Assembly: GCF_019801015.1 (NCBI RefSeq)
Contig: NZ_JAHVJZ010000007.1
Span: forward strand, 124,001-188,000
Origin: Marinobacter nauticus
Lineage (GTDB): Bacteria; Pseudomonadota; Gammaproteobacteria; Enterobacterales; Shewanellaceae
Direction of reading: 5' to 3'
DNA: 64,000 bases
Part shown: piece by piece, positions 51,526 through 60,311 of the stretch
Layout of the letters: the number at the start of each line of letters is the position of its first letter
How positions within the stretch are numbered: position 1 is the first letter of the stretch
Notes under the pieces: generated by a model
Databases searched by the model: none
Told to the model about the DNA's origin: nothing
Seen by the model: the letters and a program-made list of their open reading frames with translations, nothing else
Program-made: the position numbers and the translations under genes

Positions 51526-52866
51526 TCAGTGCGAACGCTCAGAGGGCGGGTTTGTTGCAGATCTGCGAGCCAGTCGACGCGCCAGCGCCTGCTGCCGCCG
51601 TCGGGTCAGCGGGTAGCGCCACGCCAGGATCATCATCGGCATCAACAGCAAGCAAGGCCAGGCCACAAAGCCCAGCTTCAGCCCGACCACCGCTTGCCCA
51701 ACCAGATCCGATTTACCGGTAAAGCCAAAGGCGGCAGGAATGCTCAGGGCAATCGCGCCGCCGACCCCCTGATTGAATTTGATGACCAGCGCCATGAAAG
51801 CAAACAGTGTCGCGGCCCGATACTTGCGGTTTTTCCAGCGGTCGTAATCCACCACGTCCGCCAGCAATGAGGGCAACGCCAGCGACGACAGTCCGATAAA
51901 GAAGCCAAATCCGGTCATCAGGCCAATCATCGGCAGCAGCGACGCCTCCCCCGGCTCCAGCGGCAACACCAACAGCAGGCACAGGATCATCCCCACGCCC
52001 GACGCGGCCCAGGCCCGATGTTTATCCACCCGATTCAACACCAATAGCCACAGTGGCATCCCCGCCGCCATCGCCAGGGTCATCGGCATGGCAATCTTGG
52101 CAATGGCGTCTCCGTGACCAAGGTAGAAATTGGCATAGATAACAAACAGGGAGGAGACCGCACCGGTGGCCAGGCCAAACAAAATCTGGAGCAGCAGGAA
52201 GTAACGCAGCGGTGCAATGGTGGTCAGCGCGCCCGCCAGATCCCGCAGTCCCGGACGTGCAGGAGCGGGGTGATTCGGCTCCGGTGCCGCCCGCCACATC
52301 AGCACCAGCCCTATCGGCAGCGCCACCAGGATAAAGCCCGCCAGGGCCGCAAACACCTCGTCAGTGAACCCGCTGTGCCCCAGCAATACCATCGGGCTGG
52401 CCATAAAGATCAGACCGCCAATGAAGCCCAGCATCTGGCGCCACAGCACCACCCGGCTGCGCTCCTGGTAATCCGTCGACATCTCGGCGGCCAGCGCACT
52501 GTGGGGGATCTCCACTGCGGTCCAGCCCAACGTCACCAGCAGATACCAGGCCAGCAGATAGGACACGCCGGCGTCCGCGTCTGGCTGAAACAGCGGCCAG
52601 ATCCCCAGCATCACCAGGGCCACCCCCAGCACCATCCAGATCTTGCGGCGACCGCTGCGATCAGACATCCAGCCCAGCAGGGGGTCAAACAGCCCATCAA
52701 AAATCCGGGCGACCAGGGTCGCGGTCGCCAGGCCCGCCGCCGTGACTGCGGTGGTCTCAAGATAGAACGCCGGCAGCATCGCCGCAGTGGGCGACATCAG
52801 CATAGACAGGGGGAGGTTTATCAGACCAAACAGCAAAAGCTGCTTTCGAGGTAAGGCGTTCGACAT
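51526..52866 (-). CDS. MFS transporter of the GPH (MelB-like) type
   Basis: 446 residues with 12 membrane segments. The loop GWMSDRSGRRKIWMVLGV near residue 65 is the D-x-S-x-x-R-x-GRR/K motif of MFS_2 / glycoside-pentoside-hexuronide cation symporters, and YDRWKNRKYRAATLFAFM matches a second conserved loop (ExxxGxR-like). Although named for sugars, the family also moves other small solutes. Located directly before the TetR gene and next to the cupin/reductase genes, it may import the substrate or export the product. A terminator separates it from the upstream ferritin gene. Confidence 0.82.
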   Translation of the reverse strand: MSNALPRKQLLLFGLINLPLSMLMSPTAAMLPAFYLETTAVTAAGLATATLVARIFDGLFDPLLGWMSDRSGRRKIWMVLGVALVMLGIWPLFQPDADAGVSYLLAWYLLVTLGWTAVEIPHSALAAEMSTDYQERSRVVLWRQMLGFIGGLIFMASPMVLLGHSGFTDEVFAALAGFILVALPIGLVLMWRAAPEPNHPAPARPGLRDLAGALTTIAPLRYFLLLQILFGLATGAVSSLFVIYANFYLGHGDAIAKIAMPMTLAMAAGMPLWLLVLNRVDKHRAWAASGVGMILCLLLVLPLEPGEASLLPMIGLMTGFGFFIGLSSLALPSLLADVVDYDRWKNRKYRAATLFAFMALVIKFNQGVGGAIALSIPAAFGFTGKSDLVGQAVVGLKLGFVAWPCLLLMPMMILAWRYPLTRRRQQALARRLARRSATNPPSERSH

Positions 52867-52884
52867 TGGACGGGCTCAGAAACA

Positions 52885-52912
52885 ACAACGGATGGCCAGG
52901 GCCATCCGTTGG
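52885..52912 (-). terminator. Terminator of the ferritin gene
   Basis: On the minus strand AACGGATGGC, a loop near CCTG, GCCATCCGTT then GTTGTTTC. It separates ftnA from the MFS gene. Confidence 0.75.
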
Positions 52913-52917
52913 TTTGG

Positions 52918-53448
52918 TTAGGCTTGCGCGGTTTCGTGCATCACGCTGGCGGCTTCTTCCGTGGCCAGCTTGGCCAGGTCTTTGTCCACCAGGTAGAGGC
53001 CCTGACCATCGGCACCAACCAGCTCCAGCTTGTCGAGGATGGACTTGAACAGTTTCTCCTCTTCGTGCTGCTCCGCCACGTACCACTGCAGGAAGTTAAA
53101 GGTGGAGTAGTCCTGGTTGGTGAACGCTGCGTGAGCCAGTTCATTGATCTTACGAGTCACCAACTGCTCGTGCTCGTAGGTCTGGGCAAACAGGGAGATC
53201 AGGCTGTCGAACTCGTGGGCCGGCGCATCAATGGCACCGAGCATCGGCAGGCCGCCAGCTTCACTGACGTAGGTGAACAGACGGCGCATATGTTCCATCT
53301 CTTCATCAGCGTGCGCACGCAGGAAGTGGGCCGCCCCTTCGAACCCTTTGTCTTCGCACCATGCGCTCATCTGCAGGTACAGGTTCGAGGAGAAAAACTC
53401 CAGATTGATCTGTTCGTTCAGCTTATCGACCATGGCTTTGGACAGCAT
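52918..53448 (-). CDS. ftnA: Bacterial non-heme ferritin
   Basis: 176 residues, against 165 in E. coli FtnA. Stores iron in a 24-mer with a ferroxidase di-iron site: Glu17 in [18 protein letters not shown], Glu and His in [11 protein letters not shown] near residue 50, and Glu residues in the later helix ([15 protein letters not shown]). The four-helix bundle is complete. The C-terminus ([14 protein letters not shown]) is longer than usual. A GGAGAG precedes the ATG. Confidence 0.93.
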   Translation of the reverse strand: MLSKAMVDKLNEQINLEFFSSNLYLQMSAWCEDKGFEGAAHFLRAHADEEMEHMRRLFTYVSEAGGLPMLGAIDAPAHEFDSLISLFAQTYEHEQLVTRKINELAHAAFTNQDYSTFNFLQWYVAEQHEEEKLFKSILDKLELVGADGQGLYLVDKDLAKLATEEAASVMHETAQA

Positions 53449-53547
53449 GGTTCTCTCCTTGTTTATCGCGGTTTGATGGCCAACATAGTCGCAATAAAGG
53501 CGCTCAGATTCAAAGAAAAGTAAGCAAAAACAGGCTCGCTCACTCGC

Positions 53548-54006
53548 TCAGTGATCCGGGTTGCGAACCGGGCTCGCTTGCGGCCCCGGATGACACAACA
53601 GACTCAGCGACTGATGCCGTTGATAGGCTTGATACGGGCCAGAAATGGCGTTGGGTGCACATTCAGGAGAAATCGGTTGAAAGCCCAAGCTTTGATAGAA
53701 AGCGTCAAGGTGAGGCAGGGAGTAACACCAGATGGGTGCCGTCATCTCCCGGAGCGTAAACCGCATCAATTGGCGGGCCAGCCCCCTGCCCTGTTCGGTG
53801 CTGGCCACCCGCAATGCTCTCAGCAGCCAGTGGCCATCCCGGGGGCTGAGTCTCAGCGCCGCCACAATGCGACCCTGTTCATTACGCAACACCGCCACCC
53901 GCTCATCCCGGCGGGCCTTCTCTTTCTGCCCCTCATCCGCGTAAAACCGACTGGCCAACGGCACCGCATCGGGGCTCAGCCATTGCTCAGTGCAACCTTT
54001 CATCAT
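53548..54006 (-). CDS. GNAT-family acetyltransferase
   Basis: 152 residues. The acetyl-CoA loop is RVASTEQGRGLARQLMRF (QGxGxA), preceded by the conserved strand VAALRLSPRDGHWLLRAL. After it IWCYSLPHLDAFYQSLGFQPIS supplies the last strands. Either of two adjacent ATGs may be the start. The substrate is unknown. The gene is divergent from a small Arg-rich reading frame, with start codons 44 bases apart. Confidence 0.75.
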   Translation of the reverse strand: MMKGCTEQWLSPDAVPLASRFYADEGQKEKARRDERVAVLRNEQGRIVAALRLSPRDGHWLLRALRVASTEQGRGLARQLMRFTLREMTAPIWCYSLPHLDAFYQSLGFQPISPECAPNAISGPYQAYQRHQSLSLLCHPGPQASPVRNPDH

Positions 54007-54049
54007 AGAGGTTCTACACTTAACAGGAAGCAGTAAGAGGGAACGCAGG

Positions 54050-54205
54050 ATGACGGCGGATGCAGTAGAGCGCCGAGATGAGGAGCGCCGTAACGGAGAG
54101 CGAAGGCAAACACCGGATCGACGCCAGTACCGGCGTTATGGACTTCAGGGACAGGACCGGCGTCACCGTCTTGGACGACGCCTCTCCGATCCATCACCCT
54201 TCTGA
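54050..54205 (+). CDS. Possible small Arg-rich protein
   Basis: 51 residues from the ATG at 54050, behind GAGGGAACGCAGG. The product is extremely basic and carries spaced DRR or ERR motifs ([34 protein letters not shown]), which resemble the DRR tracts found at the edges of some regulatory proteins. Its end overlaps the 3' end of rsmJ by 12 bases on the other strand. It could bind nucleic acid. There is no family I can name and the frame could be spurious. Confidence 0.4.
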   Translation: MTADAVERRDEERRNGERRQTPDRRQYRRYGLQGQDRRHRLGRRLSDPSPF

Positions 54206-54970
54206 GTCCGCATCAGGCATCGCCGCTTTCACATAGACATCAAAACGATTCTTTTTGGTGTCGATGCTCATGGTGGGCGTCATCCCGGCCAGGGGTTCGG
54301 CGTAATTGGGGCGCTTCACCACCACCCGCCGGGATGCCAGCTTCAGGGCCGGTGCCAGCAGACCATCCGCATCCAGATCGGCCCCCACCAAATCCTGAAA
54401 CACCCGCATCTCTTTTTTGACCTGGGCCGACTTGGCCCGGTGCGGGTACATGGGGTCCAGAAAGACCACATCCGCCGACTCCCCCAGCGCCGCCAGGGCT
54501 TCGATGCTGTTACCGTGGAACAGCCGCATTCTCTGTTTTACCCAAGGACCGATTTCCGCATCCTCAGCCGCACGACGCAGGCCATCGTCCAGCAATGCCG
54601 CCACCACCGGGTGGCGCTCCACCAGTGTGACCTCGCACCCCAGGCTGGCCAGTACAAACGCGTCCCGCCCCAGGCCTGCGGTACCATCCACCACTTTGGG
54701 CATGGCTCCGCCTTTGAGCCCCACCGCTTTGGCAATAGCCTGACCCCGGCCTCCGCCGAATTTGCGGCGATGCGCGACCGCGCCTCCGGCCAGGTCCACT
54801 TCAATGGCCCCCAGTTTGGGCTGATTACGGTCATACAGGCGCAGGCGACCCTGCTCCAGCGTCAGGCGGAACAGTGCATCGTCGTGATGAGTGAGTTGCC
54901 AGCGCTGGGCCAGCTCGGCCAGGCGATCAGGATGTTCGCTGGCGGGGTCGAGGTATACGGAGATGGACAT
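54194..54970 (-). CDS. rsmJ: 16S rRNA (guanine(1516)-N2)-methyltransferase
   Basis: 258 residues against 250 in E. coli RsmJ (YhiQ). The SAM-binding motif is [19 protein letters not shown] near residue 88. [22 protein letters not shown] contains the DPMYP catalytic motif of N2-guanine methyltransferases, and [18 protein letters not shown] precedes the SAM motif, as in the family. rsmJ lies near prlC and gor, as in E. coli. A 50-base hairpin directly upstream of the start codon hides the ribosome-binding site (see findings). Confidence 0.95.
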   Translation of the reverse strand: MSISVYLDPASEHPDRLAELAQRWQLTHHDDALFRLTLEQGRLRLYDRNQPKLGAIEVDLAGGAVAHRRKFGGGRGQAIAKAVGLKGGAMPKVVDGTAGLGRDAFVLASLGCEVTLVERHPVVAALLDDGLRRAAEDAEIGPWVKQRMRLFHGNSIEALAALGESADVVFLDPMYPHRAKSAQVKKEMRVFQDLVGADLDADGLLAPALKLASRRVVVKRPNYAEPLAGMTPTMSIDTKKNRFDVYVKAAMPDADSEG

Positions 54971-55020
54971 AGGGCTCCCATGGGTGATCAGCGGCAGAGT
55001 AGTGGATCACCGGGAGCCCT
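54971..55020 (-). promoter_or_regulatory. Hairpin covering the rsmJ ribosome-binding site
   Basis: The mRNA strand reads AGGGCUCCC then GGUGAUC, a 15-base loop, GAUCACC, a CAU bulge and GGGAGCCCU immediately before the AUG of rsmJ. That is 9 plus 7 perfect base pairs. The only Shine-Dalgarno-like GGAG is inside the 3' arm. No U tract follows, so it is not a normal terminator. Confidence 0.6.
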
Positions 55021-55033
55021 GCAAGCAAGGGAA

Positions 55034-55750
55034 TCAGGCGGCGTTCGGTGCCTGATGCGCCACTTCCGGCAGCGCCGGGTACTGACGCAGAGCTTCGCGA
55101 CAGCGCTCACGCCACTGCGGGTGGCCTTCCGCCATACCGGCGGTCTGCAGCTGACTGGCCAGCGCGTCCAGCAAACCGTCAGTTTCTGCCAGCTCCGGCG
55201 TCGGTGCCAGTGTCTGGCGGCTGGATTGCAGCTGGAAGCCCAGCAACAGCGCACGAGCACGGGCAACAAGCGTGCCGCACTCCGCTTCTTCCAGAGCGAT
55301 CAGCCCCTGCTGACGGGCGTCCTGCAGGATCCCTTCCAGAGCCATTACCAGCTCTTCCACCAGGGCGCGAAGCGCCAGCTGACGCTGATCGGCAGCGCGA
55401 CGCCAAAGTTCAGTATGGCTGACCAGCAGCTCCAGCTGAGCCAGCACTTCATCGCGCAGCAGACGCGTGCGCTCGGACGCCAGCAGAGTGACAAAACGCT
55501 CCATTGGCGTCAGATTCATTTCGTTCAGTCGGGCGATCCACTCATGACGCTGCTGCAGGCTGATCTGCACCAGTGCCGCCATCATGTCTTCTTTACTCAG
55601 GAAGTGGCCGTAAAGTGTTCCGACCGAACATTCGGCAGCCCGCGCGACGTCCGCCATCCGGAAATCCAGGGCGCCCTTGCCCCGAGCTGTAACCAGTGCT
55701 GCCGATAGAATGCGCTGTTCCCGCGCTTTGAACAGTTCCGACTTGTTCAT
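55034..55750 (-). CDS. TetR-family transcriptional regulator
   Basis: 238 residues. The N-terminal DNA-binding domain is MADVARAAECSVGTLYGHFLSKEDMMAAL (recognition helix SVGTLYGHF). The ligand domain is helical and unassigned, and the C-terminus is longer than typical. Its upstream region (55751-56138) is a 388-base AT-rich gap where its own operator is likely. It is co-directional with rsmJ, 63 bases away. No target can be named from the sequence. Confidence 0.85.
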   Translation of the reverse strand: MNKSELFKAREQRILSAALVTARGKGALDFRMADVARAAECSVGTLYGHFLSKEDMMAALVQISLQQRHEWIARLNEMNLTPMERFVTLLASERTRLLRDEVLAQLELLVSHTELWRRAADQRQLALRALVEELVMALEGILQDARQQGLIALEEAECGTLVARARALLLGFQLQSSRQTLAPTPELAETDGLLDALASQLQTAGMAEGHPQWRERCREALRQYPALPEVAHQAPNAA

Positions 55751-56138
55751 TAGGTTGTCCCTTTATTCAAACTGGATCCCATCTGCAGCGCGAACGCGCT
55801 GCCCTTTTGGGGGTACGTGATATGAAATCAAAAAGTGCGCGATTCAACTGAGCGGAAGATCACAGTAGCAATCAAATTATTTCTTTTAGAACAGTCACTT
55901 GTGCATACCACTGAATCTTTGTCGCACAATTGCCCGCTTGCTGGCCCGTAACTGTCTCATTTCGTAGTTATTTCGTCTGTGCGCAACCCGGAGAAAAATA
56001 TTCTTCGATCAGAACTCAGGACGTTCATTTAATAAATAAAGACAATACTCGAACGCACGTGAGCGGCGATCTTAAAGCGGCATGATATTCGCCGCAATGC
56101 GACGTGAGTCTGCTTCCATTTAGCGCTTAAAAAGGGTC
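55751..56138. other. AT-rich intergenic region between TetR gene and small membrane protein gene
   Basis: 388 bases, richer in A+T than the surroundings (for example 55860-55890 and 56020-56045). It contains no frame I consider coding, no tRNA, and no long repeat. A short inverted repeat GCGGC-N9-GCCGC occurs at about 56080-56098. It should hold the TetR promoter; I see no convincing -35/-10 pair. Confidence 0.4.
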
Positions 56139-56357
56139 TCAGGATCGCTCATCCCCCTGCCAGTGCCTCAGCATCAAACTCAGGGTTTGCGGCATCATCA
56201 TCACCACCCCCAATCCCATCAGCAATCCGGGATCAACGGCGGGTTGCCCGGCGGCGGTTCCGCTCAGGTAGAAGTACAACCCCACCAGGGCCATTCCCAG
56301 CCCCAACAGGTTTGCGGTGGCCAGGGCCCAGCCCCAGCGGTGCAGTAAGGCATCCAT
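56139..56357 (-). CDS. Small two-helix membrane protein
   Basis: 72 residues from the ATG at 56357, which follows AAGGAG at the ideal distance; a TTG six bases upstream would add two residues. Two hydrophobic helices are visible: ALATANLLGLGMALVGLYFYL and GLLMGLGVVMMMPQTLSLML, joined by a short Pro/Gly loop. No family is recognised. It lies alone upstream of an AT-rich gap. Confidence 0.65.
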   Translation of the reverse strand: MDALLHRWGWALATANLLGLGMALVGLYFYLSGTAAGQPAVDPGLLMGLGVVMMMPQTLSLMLRHWQGDERS

Positions 56358-56445
56358 TTCCAACTCCTTGGCAACATCCTGTCGCTCAGGATCAAGGTGC
56401 CGCCCCGCCGGGCCAAAATCAACCTAATCGTTTGAGATAAAAAGA

Positions 56446-56471
56446 AAACGGCGCCAGAGTGGCGCCGTTTG
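56446..56471 (-). terminator. Terminator of prlC
   Basis: On the minus strand AAACGGCGCCA, a short loop, TGGCGCCGTTTTCTTTTT, just after the prlC stop codon. Confidence 0.85.
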
Positions 56472-56475
56472 GTGA

Positions 56476-58524
56476 TCACTGTGCAATGCCGCTATGCCGC
56501 AACAGGGCATCAATTTCCGGCTCGCGCCCACGGAAGCGGGTAAACAGCGCCATCGGTTCTTCACTGCCCCCCTTCTCCAGAATGTGGGTCAGGAAGTCGG
56601 CACCCACGCTGGCGTTAAAGATGCCCTCATCCTCAAACCGGGAGAACGCATCTGCGGAGAGCACCTCGGCCCATTTGTAGCTGTAGTATCCCGCCGCGTA
56701 ACCACCAGCAAAAATGTGGCTGAACCCATGCTGGAAACGGTTGAACTCCGGCGCTTTGATCACCGCCACCTGGGCGCGCACCTGGTTGAGCACCTCCTGG
56801 ATCGGATCTTCGCTTTCAAGCTGCGCGTACTCCAGGTGGAGACGGAAGTCGAACAGCGCGAACTCCAGCTGACGCAGCATCATCATGGCGCTCTGGTAGT
56901 TCTTGGCCGCCAGCATCTTTTCCAGCATCTCCACCGGCAGCGGTTCACCCGTCTGGTAGTGGCCGGAGATCTCCGCCAGCGCATCCGCCTCCCAGCACCA
57001 GTTTTCCAGGAACTGGCTGGGGAGCTCGACCGCGTCCCAGGGTACCCCGTTGATGCCTGCCACACCCGGCGCATCTTCAATGCGTGTCAGCATATGGTGA
57101 ATCCCATGGCCGAACTCGTGGAACAGCGTCACCACTTCGTCGTGGGTAAACAGGGCAGGCTTATCCCCCACCGGGCCATTGAAGTTGCAGGTCAGATAGG
57201 CCACCGGCAGCTGCAATTCACCGTCGGCGCGACGGCGGCGCCCCTGACAGTCATCCATCCAGGCCCCGCCGCGCTTGTTCTGGCGGGCGTACAGGTCCAG
57301 ATAGAAGCTGCCGCGCACACTGCCGTCCTTCTCCAGCAGATCAAAGAAGCGAACGTCTTTATGCCAGTTATCGACGCCGGTACGTTCCTGCACCTTGACG
57401 TCAAAAAGACGCTCGACGGTGTGGAACAGCCCCGAGAGCACCTTGTCTTCCGGGAAGTAGGGGCGCAGGGCTTCGTCCGAGATCTGATAGAGGTGCTGCT
57501 TCTGCTTCTCGGCGTAATAGGTGATGTCCCAGGCGTTCAGAGCCTCAACGCCGTGTTCCGCTTTGGCGTAGGCGGTCAGGGTTTTCAGCTCCGCTTCACC
57601 CTGATCCCGGGAGGCCAGCGCCAGCTCGTTAAGGAAGCTGACCACCTGCTCCGGAGTCTGGGCCATTTTGGTGGCCAGAGACTTGTGCGCCGGGCTGTCG
57701 AAGCCCAGCAGCTGAGACAGCTCCTGACGCAGCGCCAACAGCTCCTTCATCAGCGGGCCGTTGTCGTACTGACCCGCATGGGGGCCTTGCTCTGAGGCGC
57801 GGGTGCAGAACGCGGTATACACCTCACGACGCAGCTCAGGGTTGTCGGCATAGGTCATCACCGCCAGGTAGGAGGGGAATTCCAGAGTCAGCAGGTAGCC
57901 TTCCTGCTCCCGCAATGCGGCACTTTGTTTGGCCGCTTCCAGCGCGGACTCCGGCAAACCCGCCAGTGCAGACTCATCGGTGACCAACTTGCTCCAGGCG
58001 TTGGTGGCGTCCAGCAGTTGGTTGGAGTACTGACTGGACAGCTCAGACAGGCGCATCACGATTTCGCCGTAACGCTTTTGCTCCGCTTCCGGCAGTCCGA
58101 TACCGGACAGTTCAAAGTCGCGCAGGCCGTTTTCCACCACTTTTTTCCGGGCGGCACTCAGATCGGCAAAGGCCTCGCTCTCTGCCAGGGATTTGTAGGC
58201 GTCGTACAGCGCTTTGTTCTGCCCCAGCCAGGTGCCGTACTCAGACAGCAGCGGCAGGCAGGCATCGTGCGCCGCGCGCAGTTCGTCGTTGCTGACGACG
58301 GAGTTCATGTGGCTCACCGGCGACCAGATGCGGGACAGCTTGTCTTCCGCTTCATCAATGGGCGCGACCACGCTTTCCCAGCTTACCGGGCCTTCCTCAG
58401 CAAGCACCCGCTCAACGGTTTCGCGGCAATGGGTCAGGGCCGCTTCCACGGCTGGCTGAACATGCTCCGGGCGGATCCGGGAAAAAACGGGCAGGGATTG
58501 CGGGTCCATCAACGGGTTGGTCAT
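56476..58524 (-). CDS. prlC: Oligopeptidase A
   Basis: 682 residues against 680 in E. coli PrlC. Cytoplasmic M3-family zinc metallopeptidase that degrades signal peptides and other oligopeptides. The zinc motif HEFGH is in VVTLFHEFGHGIHHML near residue 468, with the third ligand Glu about 25 residues later in VELPSQFLENWCWE. I chose the ATG at 58524 (MTNPLMDPQSLPVF), which gives the family start; the longer frame begins with a Pro/His-rich stretch. Nearby rsmJ and gor match the E. coli neighbourhood. Confidence 0.95.
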   Translation of the reverse strand: MTNPLMDPQSLPVFSRIRPEHVQPAVEAALTHCRETVERVLAEEGPVSWESVVAPIDEAEDKLSRIWSPVSHMNSVVSNDELRAAHDACLPLLSEYGTWLGQNKALYDAYKSLAESEAFADLSAARKKVVENGLRDFELSGIGLPEAEQKRYGEIVMRLSELSSQYSNQLLDATNAWSKLVTDESALAGLPESALEAAKQSAALREQEGYLLTLEFPSYLAVMTYADNPELRREVYTAFCTRASEQGPHAGQYDNGPLMKELLALRQELSQLLGFDSPAHKSLATKMAQTPEQVVSFLNELALASRDQGEAELKTLTAYAKAEHGVEALNAWDITYYAEKQKQHLYQISDEALRPYFPEDKVLSGLFHTVERLFDVKVQERTGVDNWHKDVRFFDLLEKDGSVRGSFYLDLYARQNKRGGAWMDDCQGRRRRADGELQLPVAYLTCNFNGPVGDKPALFTHDEVVTLFHEFGHGIHHMLTRIEDAPGVAGINGVPWDAVELPSQFLENWCWEADALAEISGHYQTGEPLPVEMLEKMLAAKNYQSAMMMLRQLEFALFDFRLHLEYAQLESEDPIQEVLNQVRAQVAVIKAPEFNRFQHGFSHIFAGGYAAGYYSYKWAEVLSADAFSRFEDEGIFNASVGADFLTHILEKGGSEEPMALFTRFRGREPEIDALLRHSGIAQ

Positions 58525-58690
58525 GGCGACTCCTTTGGAGGCCGCCGGAGCGGCCTCATTGATATGGGGGTGATGTAACCATAGATGCGGCCTCGGGCGC
58601 GGAAGTTCAACCCCGATCCGAGCGATTGGCCCCATCGTAACTCTGAGCCTGTTCTAGGCTTTTAGCGTGCACGGTGCAAGGAGAATGCTC

Positions 58691-60265
58691 ATGGAAAAGC
58701 CCATTATCGCCGCCAAACGGCCAGCTAAAGTGCCGCTCAAAGCTGGCCAGTCATATTGGTTCTGCCGCTGCGGACGGTCCGCCACCCAGCCCTTCTGCGA
58801 TGGCTCCCACAAGGGTACGGCCTTCACACCACTGGCGTTCACCCCCGAAAAGGATGGCGATGCGTTGCTGTGCCAGTGCAAGCGCAGTCAGGAGCAACCC
58901 TACTGCGACGGCAGCCACGCCCGCATCCCCGCTGACCAGGTCGGCAGCCAGGGAGCCCCTGACAACCCAAAGGATAAAGGGGCGCCCGCCGCCCCGCCTG
59001 CCAACCGTCCCCCACAGGCCGAGCCGACTCCCGAAGAGCCGGAGGTCGCCTTCATTCATCAACTGGCCCGGCAAGGGCTGGAACAGATGGGCCATCACGG
59101 GCCGATGGTAGCGATGGGCGTCCCGCGCCAGCGCCTGCCCCAATGGGACGGCATCCAGCTGATGGCAGCCCAGCTGGCCCGCGCTCCCCTGCTGGATGAC
59201 ACTCCAGTGGACACTGAACTGGTGATCGGCCCCCGCGCCCGTAAGCCCTTGCGGCTGTCGACACCGCTGTTTGTCTCCGACATGAGCTTTGGCGCGCTTT
59301 CCAGAGAGGCCAAAATCGCGCTGGCCCAGGGCGCGGAGGCCGCAGGCACCGGGATCTGCTCCGGCGAAGGCGGCATGCTGGACGCTGAACAAGCGGCATG
59401 CTCACGCTATTTCTACGAGTTGGCTGCGGCACGATTTGGCTTCGATGAGAGCAAGCTCAAGCGGGTTCAGGCACTGCACTTTAAAGCCGGACAAGGCGCC
59501 AAAACCGGCACCGGCGGCCACCTGCCCGGAGACAAAGTCACCGAAGAGATTGCCAGGGTCCGGGGGCTGGAACCCGGTCAGGCGGCAATCTCCCCCGCTC
59601 GCTTTATCGACCTCACCACCCCAGGTGATTTCCACCGCTGTGCGGATCACATCCGCGAAATCACCGGCGGCATCCCCATCGGCTTTAAGCTCTCCGCCAA
59701 TCACATTGAGCGGGACATTCAGTTTGCCCTGAACGCCAGCGCGGATTACCTGATCCTGGATGGGCGGGGGGGAGGCACCGGCGCTGCACCCGCTTTGCTG
59801 CGGGACCACATCAGCGTCGCCACCATTCCCGCCTTGGCCCGGGCCCGGCGCTACCTGGACGCACAGGGGCAGTCCGACATCACCCTGATCATCACCGGCG
59901 GGCTGCGCACCCCGGCGGACTTCGTCAAAGCCCTGGCTTTGGGAGCGGACGGCATCGCCCTGGCCAATGCGGCCATTCAGGCGCTGGGATGCGTGGGGGC
60001 GCGGATGTGCAATACCAACCGTTGCCCGGCGGGCATCGCCACTCAGGATCCCGCCTTGCGCCAGCGACTGGATACGGTGGAAGGCCCCAGGCGGGTTGCC
60101 CGTTTCCTGCACAGTGCCACAGAGTTAATGGTGCTGCTGGCCCGGGCCTGCGGTCATGACCGGCTGGCAGACTTCTCTCTGGACGATCTGGCCACTGCCG
60201 ACCGGGAGCTGGTGGCGCTGGCTGGCATACCTTATGTGGGAGTCGATGCGGCAGTGTCGCGATAA
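58691..60265 (+). CDS. Fusion: two CDGSH iron-sulfur domains plus glutamate-synthase-type FMN domain
   Basis: 524 residues. Two CDGSH motifs, CRCGRSATQPFCDGSH (near residue 25) and CQCKRSQEQPYCDGSH (near 62), each with three Cys and one His, should bind labile 2Fe-2S clusters. After a Pro-rich linker, residues 140-524 form the FMN-binding barrel of the glutamate synthase large subunit: FVSDMSFGALSREAKIAL, GEGGML, LDGRGGGTGAAP, and CVGARMCNTNRCPAGIATQDP, the cysteine pattern that binds the 3Fe-4S cluster in GltB. The amidotransferase domain is missing, so it is not a full glutamate synthase. The start at 58691 follows AAGGAG by seven bases. Confidence 0.85.
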   Translation: MEKPIIAAKRPAKVPLKAGQSYWFCRCGRSATQPFCDGSHKGTAFTPLAFTPEKDGDALLCQCKRSQEQPYCDGSHARIPADQVGSQGAPDNPKDKGAPAAPPANRPPQAEPTPEEPEVAFIHQLARQGLEQMGHHGPMVAMGVPRQRLPQWDGIQLMAAQLARAPLLDDTPVDTELVIGPRARKPLRLSTPLFVSDMSFGALSREAKIALAQGAEAAGTGICSGEGGMLDAEQAACSRYFYELAAARFGFDESKLKRVQALHFKAGQGAKTGTGGHLPGDKVTEEIARVRGLEPGQAAISPARFIDLTTPGDFHRCADHIREITGGIPIGFKLSANHIERDIQFALNASADYLILDGRGGGTGAAPALLRDHISVATIPALARARRYLDAQGQSDITLIITGGLRTPADFVKALALGADGIALANAAIQALGCVGARMCNTNRCPAGIATQDPALRQRLDTVEGPRRVARFLHSATELMVLLARACGHDRLADFSLDDLATADRELVALAGIPYVGVDAAVSR

Positions 60266-60311
60266 TGTTCCATAATCACAGTCCGTTACCCTGTTCTTTA
60301 AGGAGCCGATT

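Noticed and set aside
56080-56098. Terminator at GCGGC-N9-GCCGC in the AT-rich gap
   Set aside because: The stem is only five base pairs with a nine-base loop and no T tract on either side.
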